Below, in pieces: positions 14,821 to 21,401 of a stretch of 25,724 nt of DNA. This DNA comes from Peptococcaceae bacterium (GTDB lineage Bacteria > Bacillota > Peptococcia > DRI-13 > UBA5745). The stretch lies in NCBI GenBank assembly GCA_031264885.1, contig JAISDM010000033.1:1-25724 (forward strand). The letters run 5' to 3'. Position 1 is the stretch's first letter, and each line of letters begins with the position of its first letter. The position numbers were made by a program, and so were the translations under genes. The notes below the pieces were generated by a model that did no database searches, was not told where the DNA came from, and saw nothing but the letters and a program-made list of their open reading frames with translations.

Positions 14821-15811
14821 CGCCGCCGAACAGATCCGCCAGGGGGAAAGCGTCCAGCACCGAAGAAACCGCGCCGCGTTCATAGCGGCAGCCGGTCAGC
14901 GCCTGTTTGATTCCGTCCAGAGGCAGGCGGCCCAAAAAATCCCCGAAGAACTCGATGGCGGCAATGCGCCCGTTTCTCAGATCCATCCGCGTGTCCAGCG
15001 CGCCGCCGGGGAAGCGCCGGCTGTTTTGGAGGCTGAACGGCGGGGAATGGCCGAAATTCCACTCCCACGTCCTGTACTTTTGATCGGCCAGAATCCGGAT
15101 TTCCGACAGCTCGCCTTCGTCCAGCCGGGGACGGGCCGCGCCGTCTCCCGCGAGGATGGCGAGCAGGCGTGACTTGAAGTCCTCGATGGAAAAGGCGTCC
15201 GAGGCGTCTCCCGGCGTGGATCCCGGCGCGTCTTCCGCCGCGGATCCCGGCAAAAAATCGCGGATGTTGCCTACCCGGGCGCGGACCGATTTGACGCTTT
15301 TGGATTGAAATTTGTCCGGACGCGCGCGCAAGGCCCCCGCGATCATGGCGGGATCCGAAGCGAACAGCAGCGTGCCGTGGTGGAGAATCCGGCCGCCGTG
15401 CAGGCGCTGGGCGGCGCCGGAAACCTTTTTGCCCCGGATGGTGATGTCATTGCGTCCCGTCACCGCCGCGTCCGCTCCCATGGCTCTCAGCGCGGCGCAT
15501 ACCGGCTCCAGGAACCGTTCCGGCGTCACGGTTTCCTGATCCTTCGCGTCGGTGATGAAGGAATAGTTCAGATTGCCCAAATCGTGATAGACCGCTCCGC
15601 CGCCGGTGGCGCGTCTCACCACCGTGACGCCGTGGGTTTTGACGAAATCCGGATCGATTTCTTCCAGGGTGTTTTGATACAGGCCCACCACCACCGTATT
15701 GGCGTTTTGCCAGAGCATCAGCCAATCCCCGGCGGTTTTGCGGGTCAGAATGTATTCTTCAAAGGCCAGATTATAACAAGGGTCGAGGCTCCCCGTTTCA
15801 ATATAAAACAC
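14735..15811 (-). CDS. lplA: lipoate-protein ligase A family
   Basis: Activates lipoate with ATP and attaches it to a lysine of lipoyl domains or the glycine-cleavage H protein. The 358-residue product has the ligase motifs RRATGGGAVYHDLGNLNYSF (about 66-85), GRNDITIRGKKVSG (about 118-131) with the catalytic Lys, and HHGTLLF (about 143-149). A C-terminal accessory domain (about 215-330) follows, joined by an Ala/Gly/Pro/Asp-rich linker (about 190-208) built from repeated GGATCCCGG-like DNA. The start is GTG (15809-15811), with TTGGAG about 9 bases upstream on its strand. The 3' end overlaps the aspartase gene by 86 bases, adding the tail MFDSPAMFDSPKPP. Confidence 0.92.
   Translation of the reverse strand: MFYIETGSLDPCYNLAFEEYILTRKTAGDWLMLWQNANTVVVGLYQNTLEEIDPDFVKTHGVTVVRRATGGGAVYHDLGNLNYSFITDAKDQETVTPERFLEPVCAALRAMGADAAVTGRNDITIRGKKVSGAAQRLHGGRILHHGTLLFASDPAMIAGALRARPDKFQSKSVKSVRARVGNIRDFLPGSAAEDAPGSTPGDASDAFSIEDFKSRLLAILAGDGAARPRLDEGELSEIRILADQKYRTWEWNFGHSPPFSLQNSRRFPGGALDTRMDLRNGRIAAIEFFGDFLGRLPLDGIKQALTGCRYERGAVSSVLDAFPLADLFGGVTRSDLLQTMFDSPAMFDSPKPPAAKLP
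14763..14798. repeat. 18-base tandem duplication inside two overlapping convergent genes
   Basis: The 18-base unit starting GGAGAATCAAACATCG occurs at 14763-14780 and 14781-14798, identical except for the last two bases. On + it encodes the repeated ENQTS of the lyase tail; on - it encodes the repeated MFDSP of the ligase tail. Both frames stay open because 18 is a multiple of three. Confidence 0.9.
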
Positions 15812-15851
15812 GCCGCGTCACTCCAAGCTTTAGGATATCGGGTTCATGATA

Positions 15852-15875
15852 CCGCGATTATACTACAAATCGCGG
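15852..15875. promoter_or_regulatory. inverted repeat over the lplA -10 box
   Basis: CCGCGATT (15852-15859) and AATCGCGG (15868-15875) are perfect 8-bp arms with 8 bases between. On the - strand a TATAAT (complement of 15857-15862) sits inside it, about 45 bases before the lplA GTG; the matching -35 is weak. A regulator binding here would block lplA transcription. Confidence 0.5.
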
Positions 15876-15892
15876 AAATTGAGAATTGAAGA

Positions 15893-15921
15893 TTTACAAT
15901 CGAATTGTATCCCGATATAAT
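15893..15921 (+). promoter_or_regulatory. promoter of the benzoyl-CoA reductase-like operon with palindromic operator
   Basis: TTTACA (15893-15898), 17-base spacer, TATAAT (15916-15921). A palindrome TACAAT-CGA-ATTGTA (15895-15909) overlaps the -35 box and the spacer, a position expected for repression. Initiation near 15928 leaves a leader of about 48 bases before ATG 15976. Confidence 0.7.
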
Positions 15922-15975
15922 AATATTAGAAATAATATAAAAATTCTTGACAAAAAAAGACAGGAGGCATTATGT

Positions 15976-16857
15976 ATGACAAAAGAGTACGGGAAATGGC
16001 CGGAATCCGGCTGGTCGTCGGAGACGATTGACTGGAAAAAAGCCAAAAGGGTCGCCGCGGGCATAGACATTGGGACGACGAGTACCCAGGCGGCCATTCT
16101 GTGCGATGGGGAACTGTTCTCCTACGCCAGCGTCCGCAACGGCGCTTCTTTCAAAAAAGCCGCGGCTTCCGCCCTCTCGGGAGCGATGGGCTCCACTGGT
16201 TTATCGCAGAAAGACATTCACGCTTCGGCCGCGACAGGCTTCGGGCGGAAACACGCGCCTTTCGCCGGAACCTTATTGGACGAGGTACATTGCCACGCGA
16301 AGGGGGCGCGGTTCCTGTTCGGCCCGGAGGTGCGCACCGTGGTGGATATGGGAGCGCAGAGCGTGAAGGCGATCCGGCTGTATGACTGGGACCGTGTGCG
16401 CGACTTCATGATGAACGACAAATGCGCCACCGGGTTCGGCCGCAACGTGGAGATCATCTGCGATCTGCTGGACGTCCCGATTACGGAGATCGGCGCGAAG
16501 TCTCTTGAGGTCGATTCGGAACCGGAGCCGGTGAGCACCACGTGTTTCACCTTCGCGCTGACCGAGACGCTGGGACTGTTCGGGGAACCGGAGTTCCGCG
16601 CCGCCCCGCTGACGCTTAACGAGGTGTACGCGTCCTATCTGTTCTCTGTCGCGTGGCGTGTTCTGGGCGTCGTCGGGAAATTACAGCCCTTGGACGTGGG
16701 GGATATCAAGGTCTATAAGGAACTGGCGTTTACGGGCGGGCTCGCGAAAAACCCCGGAATCACGAAACGGATCGAATCGGAGCTTCAGGTCACGGCGCTT
16801 GAAAGCAAGTATGATCCGATGTTGGCCGGCGCCATCGGCGCGGCGATTCTGGCATAA
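15976..16857 (+). CDS. BadF/BadG/BcrA/BcrD-type ATPase, benzoyl-CoA reductase activase subunit (BzdQ-like)
   Basis: One of two ASKHA-fold ATPase subunits that use ATP hydrolysis to drive low-potential electrons into a dehydratase-type catalytic core. The 293-residue product has the phosphate-binding GIDIGTTSTQAAI strand (about 36-48), a second VDMGAQSVK loop, and two cysteines at the positions that bind the bridging [4Fe-4S] cluster in this family: NDKC (C150) and TTC (C190). ATG 15976 is chosen because AGGAGG (15962-15967) precedes it by 8 bases; the frame is open from 15886. Length matches the short activases of the bzd type. First gene of four, 11 bases before the next. Confidence 0.88.
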   Translation: MTKEYGKWPESGWSSETIDWKKAKRVAAGIDIGTTSTQAAILCDGELFSYASVRNGASFKKAAASALSGAMGSTGLSQKDIHASAATGFGRKHAPFAGTLLDEVHCHAKGARFLFGPEVRTVVDMGAQSVKAIRLYDWDRVRDFMMNDKCATGFGRNVEIICDLLDVPITEIGAKSLEVDSEPEPVSTTCFTFALTETLGLFGEPEFRAAPLTLNEVYASYLFSVAWRVLGVVGKLQPLDVGDIKVYKELAFTGGLAKNPGITKRIESELQVTALESKYDPMLAGAIGAAILA

Positions 16858-16868
16858 GGAGGAGAAGT

Positions 16869-18014
16869 ATGGACAAGTTTAAAGAGATGATCGCCCATCG
16901 CCACGAATACGCGAAAGCGTGGAAGGCGCGGACAGGCGGCAAAGTGGTGGGGTGGTTTGAACCGTATTTCCCGGAGGAACTGGCGTATGCGGCAGGGATG
17001 CTGCCGGTGCGTGTTCTGGCGGAGCATGAGACGGACGTCATCACGGACAAATGGATGTACGCGGCCTGTTATCCGGTGCGGGACATCGTGAATCTGATTC
17101 TCAGGGGACGCTATGATTATATAGACGGATATGTGACGGTGGAAGGCTGCCAATGGATGTTCAACGCTTTTGAGGTGGCGGACAACAACAAAAAGGCGCC
17201 GTTCACGCATTATCTGTTTCTGCCGGACTACACGGACGCGCCCACGTCCAAGGATGTGGTACGTTCGGAATTTGAGGTCCTGAAAGGGAAATTCGAAGCC
17301 TGGACAGGAAAGGAGATCACAAAGGAGGCGCTGGACAACGCGATTGAGGTCTACAACAAAAACCGCCGTCTGCTGCGATGTATCTACGAGCTGCGCCGCG
17401 CGGACAGCCCGGCGCTGTTAGGCTCCGAGGCGATGAATATTGTGCTGGCGAGCCAGGTCATGGACAAGGCGGAAATGAATCAGATACTGGAAAAACTCCT
17501 GGATGAGCTGGAAGACCGGAAACCGGTGGGCGATAAGATTCGTCTGATGCTGGTCGGCAGCGAAACCTTCGATTCGCGGCTTGAGGAACTGGTGGAATCG
17601 CTGGGCGGGAATATCGTGATCGACGAACTGGATACGGGGAGTTCCTATTTCTGGAATGAGACATATCCCCAGAGAGACCGCCTGATGGCGTTGTCACTGC
17701 GATATCTGGGACGTCCGCATAATCCGATCAAGGACAGCAACTGGCGCCGCCGCCCGCAGCATATCTTCGAGTTGTCGGAGGATTATCATGTGGACGGGGT
17801 CATCATTGCCAAGCAGATCTACTGCCATCTCCACGGCACGGATAATTACGCGGTCTGGAAGCTGCTGCGGGAACGGAACATTCCCTTCCTCTTTTTTGAG
17901 CGCGATACGGGTTTGCCCGAGGAGGACACGGAACTGCGTCTGGAAGCGTTTATGAACATGCTGCGGCCGGGACTGACCCGTTTGGTTGGCTGGCATAAAG
18001 CGATGAGTCTGTAA
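16869..18014 (+). CDS. 2-hydroxyacyl-CoA dehydratase / benzoyl-CoA reductase family subunit (BcrC/BzdN-like)
   Basis: A 381-residue subunit of the HgdB/FldC/BcrC superfamily. Three conserved cysteines at the usual cluster-ligand positions are visible: AACYPVRD (C67), EGCQWM (C94) and KQIYCHLHG (C319). LMLVGSETFD starts the second Rossmann-like half, and ELDTGSSYFWNE follows. In class I benzoyl-CoA reductases this subunit pairs with the BcrB/BzdO type to hold the active site; in dehydratases the paired subunits bind [4Fe-4S] clusters for ketyl-radical chemistry. ATG 16869 follows AGGAGAAG. Because it sits with two activases and a BzdO-like subunit, a reductase-type assembly is more likely than a simple dehydratase. 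Substrate unknown. Confidence 0.87.
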   Translation: MDKFKEMIAHRHEYAKAWKARTGGKVVGWFEPYFPEELAYAAGMLPVRVLAEHETDVITDKWMYAACYPVRDIVNLILRGRYDYIDGYVTVEGCQWMFNAFEVADNNKKAPFTHYLFLPDYTDAPTSKDVVRSEFEVLKGKFEAWTGKEITKEALDNAIEVYNKNRRLLRCIYELRRADSPALLGSEAMNIVLASQVMDKAEMNQILEKLLDELEDRKPVGDKIRLMLVGSETFDSRLEELVESLGGNIVIDELDTGSSYFWNETYPQRDRLMALSLRYLGRPHNPIKDSNWRRRPQHIFELSEDYHVDGVIIAKQIYCHLHGTDNYAVWKLLRERNIPFLFFERDTGLPEEDTELRLEAFMNMLRPGLTRLVGWHKAMSL

Positions 18015-18046
18015 AATGAGTCTGTGATGGGAAGGAGCGATATCAA

Positions 18047-19351
18047 TTGAAAGAACAAGTATGGGAGACCAGACCGCTGGAATGCTGGGCGAAGGCGAAG
18101 GAGCTCAGGGCCGAGTGGCAGGCGAATATCGCGAAAGACGATAAGATTGTCGGCCAGGGAAACACCTATTTCGTCGATTGGCAGGAGGCGTTCCCGGCGA
18201 TCCGGATCGTGGAGGATAACCCGGCGGGTTCCATGATCCAGGCCAAAAGTTCCCCCTTTGCGCGGAAATGCCGCCTGGCCAGCGAGATTCGCGGCTGGGG
18301 CCGGGAAATCTGTGGTTATCACGGCAATATTTGGGGCAGCCAGTTTCTGGGGTATGACGAGAACGGCGCGCCTTTCGCCCGGCGGCATTTCGTCGTGCCG
18401 TTCCCTTGCGTATGCGACAGCCACGCCAAACGCGGCCAGCAGGTTCGGGACTTCGAGCCGGTGCCGCAATGGATGTCGGATCAATGTATGTACCTCGGGC
18501 CGAGAGACGAAGACCGGGAAGAGGCGATGAACGAACACAAGGCGTACTGCACGCTCAGACAGATCAATGACATTGAGCGCGTGTTCGGGCAGAAGTTTGA
18601 CGATGAAAAAATGGTCGAAATGATCCATTCCGGGCATGTGGAACGTGAATGCCGGTCGGAGATCAGCCGCCTTATGGCGCAGACGGTCCCGGCGCCCATA
18701 TCCGTTAAAGACATGTATTCGTTTTACACCTTGGGTTTTTTGACGAGGATCGATCCTCAGAAGAACCTGGATTTCTGGAAGCTGGTCCGCGATGAAATCA
18801 AATGGCGCGCCGAGAACCACATCGCCGCCTTGGGTACGGAGCGGTTCCGCTGGATTGAGGCGCATCCGCCGTCCTGGCACTTCCTGAAATATTACCGCTA
18901 TATGGAGCAATACGGGGCGGTCTGTCTCGGGTCGCAGTACACCAGCGGGAGCGGGGATTACAAAGGGATAGAAAGAGTAACCTATCCGGAGGATACGCCG
19001 CTTTTGACCAGGGAAGACGCTATTCGTTACTCGGATACGCCGAACGCCAGGGAACCGGTCGGATTCAAGCAGGACGAATATATGAACCGCCCGCCCTATG
19101 GGGAGGATGTGCTGATCAAATTCGCCAGGTACAATCAGGCGAACGGCGCGCTGCTGGCGCTGTGGCGCTGTGGTGTCGGCTGTACCCTGACGCGCAAGGA
19201 ACAGGCCATGCGTCTGCGTGAAGCCGGCTTCAGCGTGCTGCATTATGAGGGCAGTCAGCCGGGCGACCGCACTGATTTGGACGAAAAACGGTTTCTCAAT
19301 CAGCTGGACAATTGGATGGAGAGCCAAGGCATGCAAAAGCTGGAAAGCTAA
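18047..19351 (+). CDS. benzoyl-CoA reductase subunit B-like protein (BcrB/BzdO-like)
   Basis: A 434-residue dehydratase-superfamily subunit matching the BcrB/BadE/BzdO branch by length and pattern: an Arg/Trp-rich N-terminus, VPFPCVCDSHAKR (C121, C123), SDQCMYLG (C147), AYCTLRQ (C168), GAVCLGSQYTSG, and a C-terminal LALWRCGVGCTLTRKEQAMRL segment. This branch provides the larger catalytic partner and binds a [4Fe-4S] cluster. The likely start is TTG 18047, because GAAGGAG (18031-18037) lies upstream at good spacing and no ATG is better placed. It begins 33 bases after the previous gene; in that gap the preceding 3' end is partly duplicated (ATGAGTCTGT occurs at 18003-18012 and again at 18016-18025). 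Confidence 0.88.
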   Translation: MKEQVWETRPLECWAKAKELRAEWQANIAKDDKIVGQGNTYFVDWQEAFPAIRIVEDNPAGSMIQAKSSPFARKCRLASEIRGWGREICGYHGNIWGSQFLGYDENGAPFARRHFVVPFPCVCDSHAKRGQQVRDFEPVPQWMSDQCMYLGPRDEDREEAMNEHKAYCTLRQINDIERVFGQKFDDEKMVEMIHSGHVERECRSEISRLMAQTVPAPISVKDMYSFYTLGFLTRIDPQKNLDFWKLVRDEIKWRAENHIAALGTERFRWIEAHPPSWHFLKYYRYMEQYGAVCLGSQYTSGSGDYKGIERVTYPEDTPLLTREDAIRYSDTPNAREPVGFKQDEYMNRPPYGEDVLIKFARYNQANGALLALWRCGVGCTLTRKEQAMRLREAGFSVLHYEGSQPGDRTDLDEKRFLNQLDNWMESQGMQKLES

Positions 19352-19366
19352 GAGGAGGCGAGAAGA

Positions 19367-20137
19367 GTGATCACAGCCGGAATTGACATGGGCTTAGAAT
19401 ATGTGAAAGCCGTTATCTTGAAGGACGGCAAGGTTATCGGCCGCGGGCGCGGCCATTCTGGCGGCGCGGCGCGGGCGGCGAACGCCGAGGCGGCTTATGA
19501 CGGCGCGCTGAAGAGCGCCGGTATTGCCGCCGGCGACATACAAAAGGTTGTTTCCACCGGCATAGGCAAGCATGATGTGACCTTTGCCGGCGCGTGCCGG
19601 ACGGAATCGGTCACGGCGGTGAAAGCCGCGCGTTTCCTGTGCCCGGACGCCACCACGGTGGTGGATGCCGGCGCGGATGAAACGCTGATTTCGACCATCA
19701 AGGACGACGGAAACCCGGGTGAAGTCGCCATCAATCAGAAATGCGCGGCAGGCATAGGATTATTCCTTAACTACATGGCGGACCGCCTTGAATTGAGTCT
19801 GGAAGAGATGAGCGCGGCGGCGCCCGCGCCCGCGGAATGTCGTGTCAGCGACGGATGCGTGCCCTTCGCGGAGTTAGACGCGCTGAGCCTTCTGAACCAT
19901 GACGCCGCGCCGGCGGAAATCGCCGGGGCTGTCACCCTTTCGGCGGCGGCGCGGGCGGCTTCCACAATCAACGACATCACGGTTCCCAATCTGCGGTCCG
20001 TGGTATTGTGCGGCGGATTGGCAAAGAATAAAGCCTTCGTAAAGGCGCTTGAGACGCTGACGGATATCGCGTTCCATATTCCCGAGGACGCGGAATATGC
20101 CGGAGCGATCGGCGCGGCGCTGATCGCCGCGTCCTGA
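19367..20137 (+). CDS. BadF/BcrA-type ATPase, second activase subunit (BzdP-like)
   Basis: A 256-residue ASKHA-fold ATPase, paralogous to the first gene of the operon. It shows AGIDMGLEYVKAVIL at the N-terminus, VVDAGADETLI as the second phosphate loop, INQKCAAGIG with C126, SDGCVPFAE with C164, and the LCGGLAKNKAFVKALE adenosine motif. The two cysteines are the expected bridging-cluster ligands in the ATPase dimer. GTG 19367 is the start, with GAGGAGG (19352-19358) 8 bases upstream. The usual DIGSTTTK loop reads DMGLEYVK here, lacking the Ser/Thr run seen in the first activase; this could mean the two subunits differ in ATP use. It ends the operon, followed by a family B hairpin. Confidence 0.87.
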   Translation: MITAGIDMGLEYVKAVILKDGKVIGRGRGHSGGAARAANAEAAYDGALKSAGIAAGDIQKVVSTGIGKHDVTFAGACRTESVTAVKAARFLCPDATTVVDAGADETLISTIKDDGNPGEVAINQKCAAGIGLFLNYMADRLELSLEEMSAAAPAPAECRVSDGCVPFAELDALSLLNHDAAPAEIAGAVTLSAAARAASTINDITVPNLRSVVLCGGLAKNKAFVKALETLTDIAFHIPEDAEYAGAIGAALIAAS

Positions 20138-20153
20138 GCCCGGAATAACGGGG
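20138..20153. repeat. palindromic repeat family A, half copy
   Basis: GCCCGGAATAACGGGG directly follows the activase stop codon. Its core CGGAATAACGGG is the exact reverse complement of 23786-23797. The following CGCGATTCAT also recurs before 23750, so the shared stretch is longer than the palindrome. Confidence 0.55.
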
Positions 20154-20183
20154 ATGCGCGATTCATAATTTGGAGATTTGCGT

Positions 20184-20210
20184 CCGTAGGGGGCGGCATT
20201 CTGCCGCCCC
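20184..20210. terminator. family B repeat copy acting as probable terminator between convergent genes
   Basis: GGGGCGGCA-TTC-TGCCGCCCC (20190-20210) is a 9-bp GC stem followed by CTCCCC and a T5 run (20216-20220). It lies between the end of the reductase-like operon (20137) and the end of the HipA-like gene (20219). The T-run overlaps the latter's stop codon. A dispersed repeat serving as terminator is inferred from position and shape. Confidence 0.7.
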
Positions 20211-20218
20211 TCCCCTTT

Positions 20219-21379
20219 TTATTCGGGCTGCGGTTCCGCGGCGATATCCTTCAACAGCTCCACGCGGGTTTTCAGCGCGAAGCACAGGGCGTCCCGGCGC
20301 GCGCCGTCGATGTAGGGGCTCTGTTCCAGGATACCGGCGTATTCCTCATCCAATCCGTCCAAGGCGCCGAAATCCAGCCAGTCAAAGTCTGTTACCAGCT
20401 TGATTTGTTCGCTGTGTTTACTCCGAAACGGCTTGCTCGCCTGTTCCGCCAGGGGCCGGATCATATGCGGGTTTTGATCGTACCAGAGGGATGTTCCGCA
20501 GTCAAACACCGGAGCCAGTCCCAGCCATTCCAGCGTTCCGGCGTCTCTAAGCGCGCCGAAATTGTTAAAATGCCGGTCCTGGTTGGCGATCAGGAAATCC
20601 ACCGTCAGCATCCGGCCGGCGCTCTCCCGCGCGCCGGGGATGCCCAAGGCTTCGCGCCGTTCCAGGAAGTGCCGGTACTCCGACACATGTCCGGCCTTGT
20701 TACCTGTCACGCGGATGTGCCAGGCGCTGACGAGATCGGTTTCTTTCGTCACAAAATCCTCGCAGGCCGAAAGGGGCTGTTCCCTGTCCCAGGTCAGGGC
20801 GTAAGGCGTGTGAGGAATGCCCAGCCGCCGCATAACCGCCGAGGCGATGACCTCATTCAGCGGCTCCTGATAGTTTGGCGGACTGCCGCCCTTGAGCAGC
20901 AGGCGTTTGCCGTCCGCGATTATCCATTTCTTCTTCAGCCAGCCGTCCGATGTATTGTCGGGCGACATGAGGTTCAGTTCCGCGTCCTCCGGCGCGCGGC
21001 CGAATAAAGCGTTGCCCACGTCCTCTGAAAAGGGGTTATCAAAGAAATTGACGTCTGCCCAGCCGATGGGCTTATCCGCGGGTTTCAGCCAATATTGGTC
21101 GGACAGGGACAATCCATAGCACCGGGTCAGCAGGAACTGCGGGGAAGAGACACGCAGAATTTCCAGCGCCTCCCGCAGTCCCGACCGGCTGGCGGGGATG
21201 GCGCGCCCGATCCACCAGTCGTGCAGGGCTTTACGATCCGGCCTGCCGCCGCTGACGGGGATTCCGACCGGGATGTGTTCCGGGCGAAAGACGTCTCCGA
21301 TCCCCGTAACGGCCGCGACGGTTTCGTCAATCGTCAGTTCCGCCACAGCGGTGTTTCTATGCATCAGAATATACTCCAC
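20219..21379 (-). CDS. HipA-like kinase domain protein
   Basis: A 386-residue protein whose C-terminal half carries the HipA/PI-kinase-like catalytic signature: NQDRHFNNFG (catalytic D268) and PVFDCGTSLW (metal-binding D293), preceded by KGGSPPNYQEPLNEVIASAVMRRLGI, where the Lys and Glu would bind ATP. HipA kinases phosphorylate proteins such as glutamyl-tRNA synthetase and can arrest growth. The N-terminal part lacks a recognisable HipB-docking domain and no HipB-like HTH gene is adjacent, so it is an orphan by position. The start is GTG 21377-21379; an ATG five codons in (21362-21364) is an alternative. It starts 22 bases after the tex stop and may be cotranscribed with it. Confidence 0.8.
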   Translation of the reverse strand: MEYILMHRNTAVAELTIDETVAAVTGIGDVFRPEHIPVGIPVSGGRPDRKALHDWWIGRAIPASRSGLREALEILRVSSPQFLLTRCYGLSLSDQYWLKPADKPIGWADVNFFDNPFSEDVGNALFGRAPEDAELNLMSPDNTSDGWLKKKWIIADGKRLLLKGGSPPNYQEPLNEVIASAVMRRLGIPHTPYALTWDREQPLSACEDFVTKETDLVSAWHIRVTGNKAGHVSEYRHFLERREALGIPGARESAGRMLTVDFLIANQDRHFNNFGALRDAGTLEWLGLAPVFDCGTSLWYDQNPHMIRPLAEQASKPFRSKHSEQIKLVTDFDWLDFGALDGLDEEYAGILEQSPYIDGARRDALCFALKTRVELLKDIAAEPQPE

Positions 21380-21401
21380 GCGCGTTTCACCGCCCTTTCG
21401 C

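Noticed and set aside
17846..19336. A 496-codon open frame on the - strand opposite the BzdO-like gene
   Set aside because: The + strand frame has conserved cysteine motifs and a strong site upstream; the reverse frame has no family features.
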